From assembly GCA_050299175.1 (NCBI GenBank), contig JBNKVM010000064.1, positions 24,754-88,753 on the forward strand: a stretch of DNA of 64,000 nt. The letters run 5' to 3'. The stretch is from JAPHTQ01 sp050299175 (GTDB taxonomy: Bacteria; Pseudomonadota; Gammaproteobacteria; Thiohalomonadales; Thiohalomonadaceae). Both the position numbers and the translations under genes were made by a program. The notes beneath the pieces were generated by a model, which was given only the letters and a program-made list of their open reading frames with translations, made no database searches and was not told where the DNA came from. Shown here piece after piece: positions 35,795-44,512 of this stretch. The stretch's first letter is position 1. Each line of letters opens with the position of its first letter.

Positions 35795-36584
35795 CTGCCC
35801 GTTTATGCCTAGCCAGCAGCTTGTCGATAGTCCGCGCCACTGCGGCAAAGGCGAAGCTGGCGGTGACAAAAGTAGCCGAGCCGTAACCGAAATTGCAGTC
35901 GAGGGTCACACCCTTCACACCGGGCTTCTGTTGACAGACCGTACCGTCCTCTTTGGGGTAGCGGTGTTGTTCATCGGAAAAAACACAATCGACACCGAAG
36001 CGACTCTTCGGATTGCGAGAGTAGCCATAGGTGGCGCGCAGGCGTGAACGTACTTTGGCGGCTAACGGATCATTGAAGGTGCGGCTCAGGTCGGTGATCT
36101 GAATGCGGGTCGGATCGGTGATCCCGCCCGCACCACCGGTAGTGATGATCGGAATTTTGTTACGTTTGCAGTAAACGATCAGTGCCGCCTTGTGGCGAAT
36201 GGAGTCGATGGCGTCGATGACGTAATCGAAATCTTTGCTGATATATTTTTCGATATTGGTTTCGACCAGCAGGTCGTCGATAGCGGTCACCTGACAGGCG
36301 GGATTGATATCACGTACCCGTTCGGCCATCACCTCGACCTTGGAACGGTCGATAGTAGAATTGAGGGTATGTAACTGACGATTGCTATTGCTCGCGGCAA
36401 TATCGTCATGGTCGATCAGAGTGATGGCACCGACCCCGCTACGCGCCAACGCCTCGACCGCCCAGGAACCGACACCGCCGACACCGACCACACAGAAATG
36501 GCTGGCGCGAATAATATCCGCCTCGGTGACTCCGTAGAGGCGACGGATCCCCCCAAAGCGCTCATTGAAATCGTCTACAGTCAT
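35778..36584 (-). CDS. tcdA: tRNA threonylcarbamoyladenosine dehydratase TcdA
   Basis: A 268-residue E1-like (ThiF fold) enzyme. Features are RFGGIRRLYGVTEADIIRASHFCVVGVGGVGSWAVEALARSG with the Rossmann loop, IDHDDIAASNSNRQ, and DYVIDAIDSIRHKAALI. It uses ATP to cyclise t6A37 of tRNA to ct6A. The start at MTVDDFNERF (36584) matches the family; 26 more upstream codons are open but non-homologous. It overlaps the DUF523-DUF1722 gene by 17 bp. Confidence 0.95.
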   Translation of the reverse strand: MTVDDFNERFGGIRRLYGVTEADIIRASHFCVVGVGGVGSWAVEALARSGVGAITLIDHDDIAASNSNRQLHTLNSTIDRSKVEVMAERVRDINPACQVTAIDDLLVETNIEKYISKDFDYVIDAIDSIRHKAALIVYCKRNKIPIITTGGAGGITDPTRIQITDLSRTFNDPLAAKVRSRLRATYGYSRNPKSRFGVDCVFSDEQHRYPKEDGTVCQQKPGVKGVTLDCNFGYGSATFVTASFAFAAVARTIDKLLARHKRADESER

Positions 36585-36612
36585 TGACGTTAAAGCTGTC
36601 TGGCAACCATCT

Positions 36613-37863
36613 TCATGCGTCGGAGTTAACCAAAACAACGGAGTAAGCCGTGATCGGCACATGACTCTGTGGCAACGAGATACCCGCCGGTCGACTTAAC
36701 GGCAGTGGACGCTCCAGCTTCTGCACAGTATCGCTGGAGAGGAGGATCTCCCCCATTCCTGCGTTATCACTCAGACCACGGGCAATATTCACATTTTCGC
36801 CCATCAGATCGTAACCCTTGAAATCAGCGGTACCAAGCATGCCTTCGATAACCGGGCCCGTATGCACACCAATCCCCGCAGAAAGACCGAATTCACCCAG
36901 CGCCTCGCCTACCTTCTCATGTATCTCAAGTGCCGCCGCCACAGCAGTGGTGGCATCGCCAAAGACCAACAGGATCTCATCGGCATCCAGTTTGGCCCGC
37001 AGGGCGTGAAAACGCTGCCAAGTCGGTTCCGCCGCCTCATAAAATGCATTCACCGCATTAACGATGGTTTCCGTCGTCTGCTTTTCACTCCACGGATTGA
37101 AGCCACGTATCTCCAGTACGACGATGGTGCGCTCCCGCCGCTCTTGTGACAGCAACTGCGGATTATTCGCCGCCTCAGCCAATAATTGCCTGCCCAACAC
37201 CCACTGTGAGTAGATCTTGAATTTGTCGGCAATACCTCGCAACACACTTTCGTTACGCTCGGCGTCCATTAACGCCACACCGAGCATCAGGCCGGAGAAG
37301 GGTACGACTACTGCAATAAACAGGTGTGTCGGATCGTCGGCAAACTGGCGCAGCGAGGTCAGGTCACCCAGTTCGAAATGGAGGATTATGTACATCGCCA
37401 ACAGGATGCTGGTACGCAGGGTACTCTCGACCAGAATAAATAACGAACCGATATTGGGTGACAGATGTACCTGCATCTGTCGACTGAAGCCGATGGCAAA
37501 AGCGAACACCCAATAAGCCACGTGGTTGTAACTGTCAGTAAAACTGCCACTCCCCATCAATAGTTCATAGACGGTATAGACCAACGGACCGATCAAGTTA
37601 CCCAACATCGGCACAGCCCGACCAACATAGGTACGGTTACTGATAAAGCGGGCCTGCAACAACGCTGCCAGAAGCAGGACATAGGGGTCCGGTTTGACAG
37701 AATAGCCCTGTGGGTCATTAAGCAGTTCGAGGAAGATATTGGCCAGCGGGAAATAGGCGCTATTGGTGAAAAATTCACGGATAAAGTGGCTGAGCCTGCT
37801 GCCATGCACACGCTCATCAAAAGCACTCTTGTTAACGGTTATTGTCTCGCCCATGCAAGTCAC
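36613..37863 (-). CDS. membrane class III nucleotide cyclase homologue, probably degenerate
   Basis: A 416-residue protein. The N-terminal half has about five membrane helices (residues 60-220). A class III cyclase domain follows (about 245-400). The first metal Asp is Glu (VVLEIRGF), the second is kept (KLDADEILLVFG), and the transition-state Arg is Gly (VNIARGL instead of VNxAARL). GIGVHTGPVIEG is intact. It may bind but poorly convert nucleotides, or need a partner. The start is GTG at 37863 (4-bp overlap with the DUF3999 gene) or ATG at 37854. Regulation and product are unknown. Confidence 0.8.
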   Translation of the reverse strand: MTCMGETITVNKSAFDERVHGSRLSHFIREFFTNSAYFPLANIFLELLNDPQGYSVKPDPYVLLLAALLQARFISNRTYVGRAVPMLGNLIGPLVYTVYELLMGSGSFTDSYNHVAYWVFAFAIGFSRQMQVHLSPNIGSLFILVESTLRTSILLAMYIILHFELGDLTSLRQFADDPTHLFIAVVVPFSGLMLGVALMDAERNESVLRGIADKFKIYSQWVLGRQLLAEAANNPQLLSQERRERTIVVLEIRGFNPWSEKQTTETIVNAVNAFYEAAEPTWQRFHALRAKLDADEILLVFGDATTAVAAALEIHEKVGEALGEFGLSAGIGVHTGPVIEGMLGTADFKGYDLMGENVNIARGLSDNAGMGEILLSSDTVQKLERPLPLSRPAGISLPQSHVPITAYSVVLVNSDA

Positions 37864-39314
37864 TCAGTCCTGTTATCATTATTGCTCTGACGGTAAAGGC
37901 TACGTGCCATCAACACGACAATCAATACACCGATTGAGAGTGTCGACCAGAGCAACCACTGCTGCCAGGGCGTCGCTGGCGGCACATCACCCAGTCGCGC
38001 CACACCACCCAGCTCATATACTGGTCCAGGCAGTGCCGATTTTACGAAACCCTCACCCTGGCGACTCTGCTGCAGATCGGTCAACAGGACACTGCTATCC
38101 ATACTCGGTCGCCCCACCTTCGCTGCGGCAAAAGCCAGAACAAACGGTGCTTCCCCGCGCGCCTCGAAGTAAACCCGCGGAGGCAGCCAGCCCAGTTCAA
38201 GTATCGGTTCCTCGGGAAGCAATTCGGCCGCCAACGCGAGTTTCCAGTAGGGTGCATTGGTAAGCGCCAGCCGCAATATACTATTTTCCAGTTCCCGCCC
38301 ATCCTGGGACAGGTGGTAGAGCAGACCATGAAACTGTTCCTGCCAGGGTCCCTGCGGCATTTCTCCACTGTAGAGGGCCGCCGTCAACAGGGAACCCCGC
38401 GGCAAAACCAGCCTCGCCCGGTCGAAAGGGTAGTGACCCTCGACATGATACTGATACAGACCACCAACCCTATCTTTATCGCTTGGCACATAGCGCTGCC
38501 AGCGGCGCGGCTTCTCATCACCTGCCTGCGCCGGCAGTGCCAATACAAACTGCAGCGCCATCCCTTTTGCCCCCAATGGCCATGCAAGACGATAGTACCG
38601 CGCTTCAGTCAGTGGAGGCAGGGGGATAACACCCTGATGCAACTGGTGCCCTTGCCGATTAACAGAAATCAGCGAAGCATTGCTCGCCACAGGAGTCCAG
38701 TTTGCCAGATCGTTACTCGATTCCAGCTCGATCGGCAACACAAAATCTTCTGCTGGCCCGTTCCACTCCAACAACAGTCTCACCAGCGGCTGTAGCTGTG
38801 CACTGGCATCGATCAGGTAGAACCCTGGCAGCGCGCCCTCCCCAACAACACCGCGCTGCCACACATTGAGCAATACCCCGTTCTCCCCCGTAGCGATATT
38901 GATCTGTCCCGTCATCGCACCATCGGTGCCCACCTGGACAGGGAAAAACGGCAACGAGACCGGCTCCACCTCGGTGCCTTGCGCAACAGATTGGAGCAGG
39001 TAGGGCACCGCCTCGCCATAGCTGTTAAAGATACGCATATCGGCCAAATCCGGGCGGGTACTGTAACGGCAGACCTCGGTGGGCAAATCGAAACTGTAGA
39101 GCGCGCCGTCTCCATCCACCTCAAGCGGAATGCCGTAGGCGAAGTCATTGGGTTTGAGCGCATGCCCGGGTTGTGCGAACGCGCTTTGCGGCAGCCACAG
39201 CGCAATGGCTAGTAACGGCCCAATCCCCATTTGGCGGACTTTGGATATCATTGAAACAGTAGGCATGGATTTAATCGTAGCCAACGGGAAACGGTGAATC
39301 AGGAACCGCTTCAC
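37860..39314 (-). CDS. DUF3999 family membrane-anchored periplasmic protein
   Basis: A 484-residue protein from a GTG with an AAGGG site. ATGs at 39266 and 39251 give a shorter, more usual signal peptide (QMGIGPLLAIALWLPQSAFA). The mature part is beta-rich (LKPNDFAYGIPLEVDGDGALYSFDLP). A C-terminal helix (WLLWSTLSIGVLIVVLMARSLY) anchors it. DUF3999 has no known function. It is coupled to the cyclase homologue by 4 bp and follows the MFS gene by 8 bp. Confidence 0.82.
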   Translation of the reverse strand: MKRFLIHRFPLATIKSMPTVSMISKVRQMGIGPLLAIALWLPQSAFAQPGHALKPNDFAYGIPLEVDGDGALYSFDLPTEVCRYSTRPDLADMRIFNSYGEAVPYLLQSVAQGTEVEPVSLPFFPVQVGTDGAMTGQINIATGENGVLLNVWQRGVVGEGALPGFYLIDASAQLQPLVRLLLEWNGPAEDFVLPIELESSNDLANWTPVASNASLISVNRQGHQLHQGVIPLPPLTEARYYRLAWPLGAKGMALQFVLALPAQAGDEKPRRWQRYVPSDKDRVGGLYQYHVEGHYPFDRARLVLPRGSLLTAALYSGEMPQGPWQEQFHGLLYHLSQDGRELENSILRLALTNAPYWKLALAAELLPEEPILELGWLPPRVYFEARGEAPFVLAFAAAKVGRPSMDSSVLLTDLQQSRQGEGFVKSALPGPVYELGGVARLGDVPPATPWQQWLLWSTLSIGVLIVVLMARSLYRQSNNDNRTE

Positions 39315-39322
39315 AGCTACCC

Positions 39323-40594
39323 TTATTCCAGCTCAACGGCGCGACGCTCCCCTTCGGCCAGATCGACGCGGCTAAGGAAAAAGGCGCCCAAGGCAAACAA
39401 CAGCAGCAAGGTGAGAATACCGGTACGCGGACTGCCACTGACCATCCCGGCCCAGCCGACCATCAATGGTCCCAACACCACGGCGAACTTGCCCAGCATG
39501 TTATAGAAACCAAAGAACTCTGCCGTCTTATCGGCGGGGATAATCCGTGCATAGAGGGAACGGCTGAGGGACTGGATACCACCCTGTACCAAACCGATAC
39601 CGATGGCCAGTCCGTAGAACTCGATCTCCGAATCCATACGCGAAGCCCACAGTACGATAACCGAATAGACGGCGATAGCGAGGTAGATCCCGCTCTTCGG
39701 CCCAAAGCGGTTACCCAGATGACCGAAGCCGATGGCGGCGGGGAAACCGACAAACTGGGTAATCAGCAGGGCGACGATCAGGCTGTCGGAAGAAAAACCG
39801 ATAGAGAGGCCGTAATCCACCGCCATGCGCACGATGGTGTCGACGCCATCGATATAACACCAGTAACCGAGCAGAAACAGGAACACGACCCGCAGCTTGC
39901 GGACCTCATGGAAAGTATCGCGTAGCTGCAACAGGCCTTCGCGTACCGCGCCCAGCGTACCGACACCCTGGCTCTCTGGTTCGTGCACCCACAATGCCAA
40001 TGGAACGGTAAACAGCGCCCACCACAGCGCCACGGAGAAGAATGAGACCTTCACCGCCTCCGCGGCATCGGCCAGACCAAACAGCGCAGGCTTGAGAGTC
40101 ATCGCCACGTTGACGGCAAACAGGACACCGCCACCGAGATACCCCATGGCATAACCGAAAGCAGATACCTTGTCGAAACGGGAGGGTTCGGTGACAAACA
40201 CGATCAATGAATCATAGAAGCTGATACTACCGGAAAATCCCAGGGTAGCAGCTACGTAGAGCAGTACCGCCAACGGCCACTCCCCCTTACCCACCAGCGG
40301 CAGCAGCGCGGTCATGCAAACACCGAGAAAGGCAAAGAAGATCAGAAAACGTTTACGGTGTGAAGCGCGATCGGCAATGGCCCCCAGAATGGGTGCCAGC
40401 AGTACGATGAGCAATCCGGCAATGGAGTTGGCAAGGCCGAGGTAAAAGGTGCTCTCGGTCACCTCTACCCCGGCGCTCCAGTACTGCTTGAAAAAAACAG
40501 GGAAGAAACCGGCCATTACCGTGGTGGCAAAGGCCGAGTTGCCCCAGTCGTAGAGACTCCAGGCGAGCACGGTTCGGTTTGTTATCGGTGCCAT
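39323..40594 (-). CDS. MFS transporter, UMF1/Atg22-like
   Basis: A 423-residue protein with 12 membrane helices. The start NRTVLAWSLYDWGNSAFATTVMAGFFPVFF is the UMF1/Atg22-like signature. Repeated loops GAIADRASHRKR and GHLGNRFGPK mark the two halves. In yeast Atg22 exports amino acids from the vacuole; bacterial substrates are unknown. It is first in a run with the DUF3999 and cyclase genes. Confidence 0.9.
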   Translation of the reverse strand: MAPITNRTVLAWSLYDWGNSAFATTVMAGFFPVFFKQYWSAGVEVTESTFYLGLANSIAGLLIVLLAPILGAIADRASHRKRFLIFFAFLGVCMTALLPLVGKGEWPLAVLLYVAATLGFSGSISFYDSLIVFVTEPSRFDKVSAFGYAMGYLGGGVLFAVNVAMTLKPALFGLADAAEAVKVSFFSVALWWALFTVPLALWVHEPESQGVGTLGAVREGLLQLRDTFHEVRKLRVVFLFLLGYWCYIDGVDTIVRMAVDYGLSIGFSSDSLIVALLITQFVGFPAAIGFGHLGNRFGPKSGIYLAIAVYSVIVLWASRMDSEIEFYGLAIGIGLVQGGIQSLSRSLYARIIPADKTAEFFGFYNMLGKFAVVLGPLMVGWAGMVSGSPRTGILTLLLLFALGAFFLSRVDLAEGERRAVELE

Positions 40595-40633
40595 GACAGC
40601 ACGATAACACGATTGCCCGCACTGGCGAACGGC

Positions 40634-41383
40634 TTACAGTGCCCGCGACAGCATCACCCCGGCCCCCCAGTCGACACTGGTATCGCTAAAGCCTTTGATG
40701 AAATAGACGCTGAGATTACGCTTGGCATCCAGCGCCCTGTCGAAGGAAAAGGTCAGTTCCTGAACCGGGTCGTCACCGCTCAGAGCAGGCTGCTCAGTAT
40801 AAAGCTCGCTGCGCAGGTTCCAGGTCTTGTTCATTGCCGCGGTCCAGGCCAGCGCACCGTAGACAATATTGTCGTAATCGACCGTATCGGTATCGCCGAG
40901 AACGTTGTAACCGAGCATGGCATCGAAACGCCCCTTGGCCATCTCCAGTTGCACGGCGTAATCATTTTCGCCGGTACCGAGGTTCTTACTGGCACTGGCA
41001 GTGCCGAACTTCACCTTGGCGGTCACCGCCAGCCACGGCGTACTCGGCCCTTCCGGTAACAATTGCAGGCTGGCCTTGGCCACTACATCACCAATCCCGG
41101 TATCGGTACGGGTTGTGGTAGTAATCACCGTGGTAGTTGCGCCATGGCCAGTACCGCGTACACCGCTTACCTCGGAAGATCCGCTCACCGCAACGAACGG
41201 TACCGTCAAACCGACGGAATAGGTTTTGCCCGCATGGCTGAGCGTCAACGGTAAGTACCAGGTAGAAGTGTCGACCCCGGTACCGTAATCACCACGTGTA
41301 TATTCCACTCCGGCGGCAAAACGGGTTCCTGCCTGTAAGGTAAACGGTGTCAGTAGTGCTATAGCGACGAACAGACGTTTCAC
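40634..41383 (-). CDS. outer-membrane beta-barrel-like protein, last gene of the second sigma operon
   Basis: A 249-residue protein with signal peptide MKRLFVAIALLTPFTLQA. The rest consists of short amphipathic strands: SVGLTVPFVAVSG, AVQLEMAKGRFDAMLGYNVLGD and NLSVYFIKGFSDTSVDWGAGVMLSRAL. A Thr-rich loop (TTTVITTTTRTDTG) lies near residue 85. The pattern fits a 10-12-strand barrel of the kind annotated as transporter. It overlaps the DUF3106 gene by 4 bp, so it belongs to the ECF sigma operon. Confidence 0.68.
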   Translation of the reverse strand: MKRLFVAIALLTPFTLQAGTRFAAGVEYTRGDYGTGVDTSTWYLPLTLSHAGKTYSVGLTVPFVAVSGSSEVSGVRGTGHGATTTVITTTTRTDTGIGDVVAKASLQLLPEGPSTPWLAVTAKVKFGTASASKNLGTGENDYAVQLEMAKGRFDAMLGYNVLGDTDTVDYDNIVYGALAWTAAMNKTWNLRSELYTEQPALSGDDPVQELTFSFDRALDAKRNLSVYFIKGFSDTSVDWGAGVMLSRAL

Positions 41384-41934
41384 TGACGGCCTCCCCGCTG
41401 TATCCGCTCCATACCGTGACGCTCCATCCGCGGGCTACCGCTATCCATTCGCTGTCTTGTCTGCATATCGTTCTGCTCCGTAGTCGTCGTGGTTTTATTA
41501 TCATTGTTTGTCTCCTGCGCCCGCTCCTGCCACTGCTTGCGCAAGGCCTGTTGCTCCTCGGGCGGCAGTTGGCGAAACGCCTCCATCTGCTTGCGGAGGC
41601 GCTGTTGCTGTTCAGGATCGAGCTGCAGATATTGCTGGTATCGCTGACGAATGCGCTGCTGCTGTTCCGGCGTCAACGCCTGCCATCGCTGGAAACGTTC
41701 CGCTGCCTCCTGACGCTGCTGACGGTCCATTTGCGACCAGCGTTTGGCGCCACGTTGCAGGCGCTGTTGCTGTGCCTCGCTCATGCCGTCCCACTTCCCT
41801 GCGTAAGGTTGCAGCACCTGCTGCTCGGCCTTGTCCAACTCATCCCACGGGACAGCCAGCGCTATACAAGGCAGCAGTGCCAATAGCAGCGCCACAACGC
41901 GGCTATTCATCGTTCTGCTTGTCGATTCTTTCAT
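41380..41934 (-). CDS. DUF3106 Gln/Arg-rich secreted protein
   Basis: A 184-residue protein. The start at the ATG at 41934 has GGAGAG 5 bp ahead. A signal peptide runs to CIALA. The mature part is helical and rich in Q, R and E, with repeats of the form LTPEQQQRIRQRYQQYLQLDPEQQQRLRKQ, the DUF3106 pattern. The C-terminus is polar and disordered. This resembles periplasmic stress proteins such as Spy/CpxP in its Q/R-rich helices, but no LTxxQ pair is clear. It overlaps both neighbours in the operon. Confidence 0.8.
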   Translation of the reverse strand: MKESTSRTMNSRVVALLLALLPCIALAVPWDELDKAEQQVLQPYAGKWDGMSEAQQQRLQRGAKRWSQMDRQQRQEAAERFQRWQALTPEQQQRIRQRYQQYLQLDPEQQQRLRKQMEAFRQLPPEEQQALRKQWQERAQETNNDNKTTTTTEQNDMQTRQRMDSGSPRMERHGMERIQRGGRQ

Positions 41935-42115
41935 CATCACTCTCCGCATCTTTCTTTACAGCGGGTAACAGTAGTTGGGGGTCAACCCAGCTGCCGTTGG
42001 CATCTTCCCAGTTGCCCAGATACTCCAACAGTTCCAGGGACGGTTGCTCCTCCTCCGCGCACAGCGCCGAGGGCAGCAGGGTCAACAACAAAATGGCTGT
42101 TTTTCTAGCCCGCAT
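41903..42115 (-). CDS. small secreted acidic protein
   Basis: A 70-residue protein from the ATG at 42115, with signal peptide MRARKTAILLLTLLPSALC. The mature part of about 50 residues is acidic (LELLEYLGNWEDANGSWVDPQ). Both ends overlap: 11 bp with the DUF3619-like gene and about 30 bp with the DUF3106 gene. Function unknown. Similar short proteins with a YLGxWED motif are seen between the anti-sigma-like and DUF3106 genes in other proteobacteria, as far as I recall. Confidence 0.65.
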   Translation of the reverse strand: MRARKTAILLLTLLPSALCAEEEQPSLELLEYLGNWEDANGSWVDPQLLLPAVKKDAESDDERIDKQNDE

Positions 42116-42464
42116 GCTCGCCCCGTTGCTCCAGCCAGAGATAGAAATCGAGATCGGCAAACAACTCCAGATCTTCACCATGCACCAGCATCTCAAAATC
42201 GCCTGCCAGCTGTTGCTGCGGCAACGCAACGGGATCACTGCCCTGGGGCAGTTGTGAAAACCAGGCCACACCCACGGCAAGCACCAGCAACATGGCGGTG
42301 CTCAGTGTCGGCATCCACATCGGCGTAGCACGACGATAAGGCGCGGCAATGGCAGCATGCCGTGCCTGACGCAGACGCTCAGAGACATGCGGCGGTACCT
42401 CTGCCGCATCCCGATCCAGCGCAGCGCGCGCCTGCTGGATAAACTGTTCGTCATCTCTGTTCAT
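42105..42464 (-). CDS. DUF3619-like membrane protein, probable anti-sigma factor
   Basis: A 119-residue protein. A cytoplasmic N-terminal helix region (DEQFIQQARAALDRDAAEVPPHVSERLRQARH) is followed by one membrane helix (residues 52-70, TLSTAMLLVLAVGVAWF). A short periplasmic tail contains DLDFYLWLE. Its position right after an ECF sigma gene with a 4-bp overlap, and this topology, suggest an anti-sigma factor. Direct homology to a known anti-sigma domain is not visible. Confidence 0.68.
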   Translation of the reverse strand: MNRDDEQFIQQARAALDRDAAEVPPHVSERLRQARHAAIAAPYRRATPMWMPTLSTAMLLVLAVGVAWFSQLPQGSDPVALPQQQLAGDFEMLVHGEDLELFADLDFYLWLEQRGEHAG

Positions 42465-42994
42465 GCCTGCATTCCTTCCAGTTTCTCACGCAGGGTATGC
42501 ACCGCGCGCGAGTAGTGGGTTTTTACACTGCCCGCCGAAACACCCATGGCCGCGGCGGTCTCATCAACACTCATTCCCTCCCACGCCCGCAGCAGGAAAG
42601 CCTGCTGCTGACGGTTCGGCAGTTCGCCGAGGGCCTTTTCCAGCGCCTCACCAAACTGTTCCGTTTCCAGCTGCTGTAACGGTTCGTCCGGTACGGGAGC
42701 GGGGTGATTCTCCAGCGGGTCGTCATCGTCCTCATCCCGTTTGAACCAGACCCGGAAACGGTTACGCACCTTGCTGCGCCGATACCAGTCACAGATACGA
42801 CTCTGCAGAATGCGGTGAAACAGCGGAGCCCACTCCTCTTCATTGCGCGCAGCATAACGCTGCGCCAGGGTGAGCATGGCTTCCTGTACAATCTCCAGTG
42901 CATCGTCCTCGTTGCCAGTGGCGATCCTTGCCATACGAAAGGCCTTCATCTCCACTCCGGCGAGAAAACGATCCAGCGCCTGTTCCTGATTCAG
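42461..42994 (-). CDS. ECF RNA polymerase sigma factor with likely CTG start
   Basis: A 177-residue protein. Region 2 starts ALDRFLAGVEMKAFRMARIATGNEDDALEIVQEAM. Region 4 is PNRQQQAFLLRAWEGMSVDETAAAMGVSAGSVKTHYSRA. The usual ATG/GTG choices (42955, 42949) would cut the conserved N-terminal helix. A perfect AGGAGG (43001-43006) lies 6 bp before an in-frame CTG at 42994 that restores it, so CTG is the probable start. Sigma, DUF3619-like, small acidic, DUF3106 and barrel genes overlap in series and form one operon. Confidence 0.85.
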   Translation of the reverse strand: MNQEQALDRFLAGVEMKAFRMARIATGNEDDALEIVQEAMLTLAQRYAARNEEEWAPLFHRILQSRICDWYRRSKVRNRFRVWFKRDEDDDDPLENHPAPVPDEPLQQLETEQFGEALEKALGELPNRQQQAFLLRAWEGMSVDETAAAMGVSAGSVKTHYSRAVHTLREKLEGMQA

Positions 42995-43038
42995 CGTTAG
43001 CCTCCTTCAACTGAAGACGATGCAACTGCCCACCGAAC

Positions 43039-43518
43039 TTAACGGCGGCCGACACCGCCGCTACCGCCCATTCCCATATCGGAGCGGTTGTTCATGCGAC
43101 GATACTCGAAACGGTTGGTATTACGGTTCATATCACCGCTACCATCTTCATTATGAAGTTGATCGCGCTTCTGTTCACGAACCTGATCACGAGTTTGATC
43201 GCCATCTTCGGTGCCGTCGTGCAGGCGATCCTGTTTACGGTCACGGATCTGGTCTTTGGTTTGATCGCCATCGCCGGTGCCATCATGCAGACGGTCCTGA
43301 GTACGATCACGGATCTGATCTCGGGTTTGATCGCCACTCCCTACAGCACCGTCTTCATTCAGTTGCTTACGCTCGCGATTCTGCTCACGTGTCTGCACCT
43401 GATTCTGGGCCCGGGTCTGCTCCAGTGCCGGGTCGGTGGTCTCATCTGCTGCTACCGCGCTACCGGTCCCCAGCATCAGAGCCATCACCAGACTGCTTGC
43501 CAATGTTGTGTATTTCAT
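43039..43518 (-). CDS. secreted low-complexity Asp/Gln/Arg repeat protein
   Basis: A 159-residue protein with a signal peptide ending at GSAVAA (residue 24). The mature part is highly charged. It has three units of about 22 residues built on DQTRDQIRDRxQDRLHDG (residues 61-125). It ends with a Gly/Met-rich tail. Length 159 with no cysteine or hydrophobic core suggests disorder. AGGAG precedes the ATG. It lies 44 bp upstream of the sigma gene on the same strand and may be co-transcribed or a regulon member. Function unknown. Confidence 0.72.
   Translation of the reverse strand: MKYTTLASSLVMALMLGTGSAVAADETTDPALEQTRAQNQVQTREQNRERKQLNEDGAVGSGDQTRDQIRDRTQDRLHDGTGDGDQTKDQIRDRKQDRLHDGTEDGDQTRDQVREQKRDQLHNEDGSGDMNRNTNRFEYRRMNNRSDMGMGGSGGVGRR
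43144..43338 (-). repeat. three tandem 66-bp coding repeats
   Basis: Units of 66 bp encode about 22 residues each. The first two are nearly identical at protein level and the third has diverged. The multiple-of-three unit keeps the frame. Because the repeats are in coding sequence and lack spacers, they are not a CRISPR array. Confidence 0.75.
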
Positions 43519-43640
43519 CGTCGTCTCCTATTGGGGGTTATGTGAAGTCACCGCAAAACGACAATGACTTCAGCTACTTTCACCCCGTATAACGCGGCAG
43601 CAACGAATCGGTTGACAAGTGAAAGGAGAAAGATATTTTC

Positions 43641-44405
43641 CTAAGACAATTCAAATATTTGCATAGCATTGGCGGTGGTCTGCGTAGCAACCTGCTCCAC
43701 TGGCAACCCCCGCAGTTCGGCGAGAACGGCGGCCACCTGAGGAAGGTATTCTGGGCTGTTGCGCTCACTGTGGTGGGCGGCAGGACTCATGTCCGGGGCA
43801 TCGGTCTCCAATACGATCGACTCCAGCGGCAGCTCGGTGGCCAGCTTACGGATTCGAGTAGAGCGTTCATAGGTCAGCATGCCGCCGAAGCCGAAGCGAA
43901 AACCGAGCGCCTGGTACTGCTCTGCCTGCTGCAGGCTGCCACTAAAGGCATGGGCGATACCGCCCATCAGCTTGAAACGTTTGAGGGTCTGGATCACTTG
44001 GTCGTGGGCCTTGCGCACATGCAGCAGCACCGGCAACCTGAACTCCTCTGCCAACGCCAGCTGCGCCTCGAAGATCGCCTGCTGTCTCTCTGCATCGGGA
44101 TCGGGAATGAAATAGTCGATACCGATCTCGCCAATCGCCACGGGTCGTTCACTCACCAGCAGCAGACGTAAACGGGCCAGATCTTCATCGCGATGGTGAT
44201 CGCTGTAGATGGGGTGCAGGCCCAGCGCCGGATAAAGCCCTTCTTCCCCACGACAGAAAGCCAGCAGATGGTCCCAACCGGCGGCATCAATGGCCGGGAT
44301 CACCTGTCGACTCACCCCGACGGCACGCGCACGGGCTAGTACCGCCGGGCGATCGGCGGCGAACTCCTCCACATCGAGGTGGCAGTGGGTATCGAACAGT
44401 TCCAT
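43641..44405 (-). CDS. TatD family metal-dependent hydrolase
   Basis: A 254-residue TIM-barrel metallohydrolase. Metal motifs are LFDTHCHLD at the start, AIGEIGIDY, HVRKAHDQ, GIAHAFSG and LETDAPDMSP. TatD proteins are 3'-5' exonucleases or D-aminoacyl-tRNA deacylases. This member resembles the YjjV branch. The ATG at 44405 gives the family start; 14 extra upstream codons are not homologous. Confidence 0.92.
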   Translation of the reverse strand: MELFDTHCHLDVEEFAADRPAVLARARAVGVSRQVIPAIDAAGWDHLLAFCRGEEGLYPALGLHPIYSDHHRDEDLARLRLLLVSERPVAIGEIGIDYFIPDPDAERQQAIFEAQLALAEEFRLPVLLHVRKAHDQVIQTLKRFKLMGGIAHAFSGSLQQAEQYQALGFRFGFGGMLTYERSTRIRKLATELPLESIVLETDAPDMSPAAHHSERNSPEYLPQVAAVLAELRGLPVEQVATQTTANAMQIFELS

Positions 44406-44512
44406 AGGATCATTGTAAGGGTGCATCGCCACACAACCAATGTGCATTCCTTGTATACTGCATCCCCAATCCCAATGGTTATTCCATCATTTACGGTTAT
44501 TTAGAGAGTCCT

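Noticed and set aside
43144..43338. Tandem repeats considered as CRISPR
   Set aside because: Contiguous 66-bp units without spacers, in frame in a coding gene; no cas genes nearby.
43153..43545. Plus-strand hydrophobic 130-codon frame over the repeat protein
   Set aside because: Asp/Gln/Arg codons read as Ile/Leu/Val/Thr on the other strand; the minus frame has AGGAG and a signal peptide.
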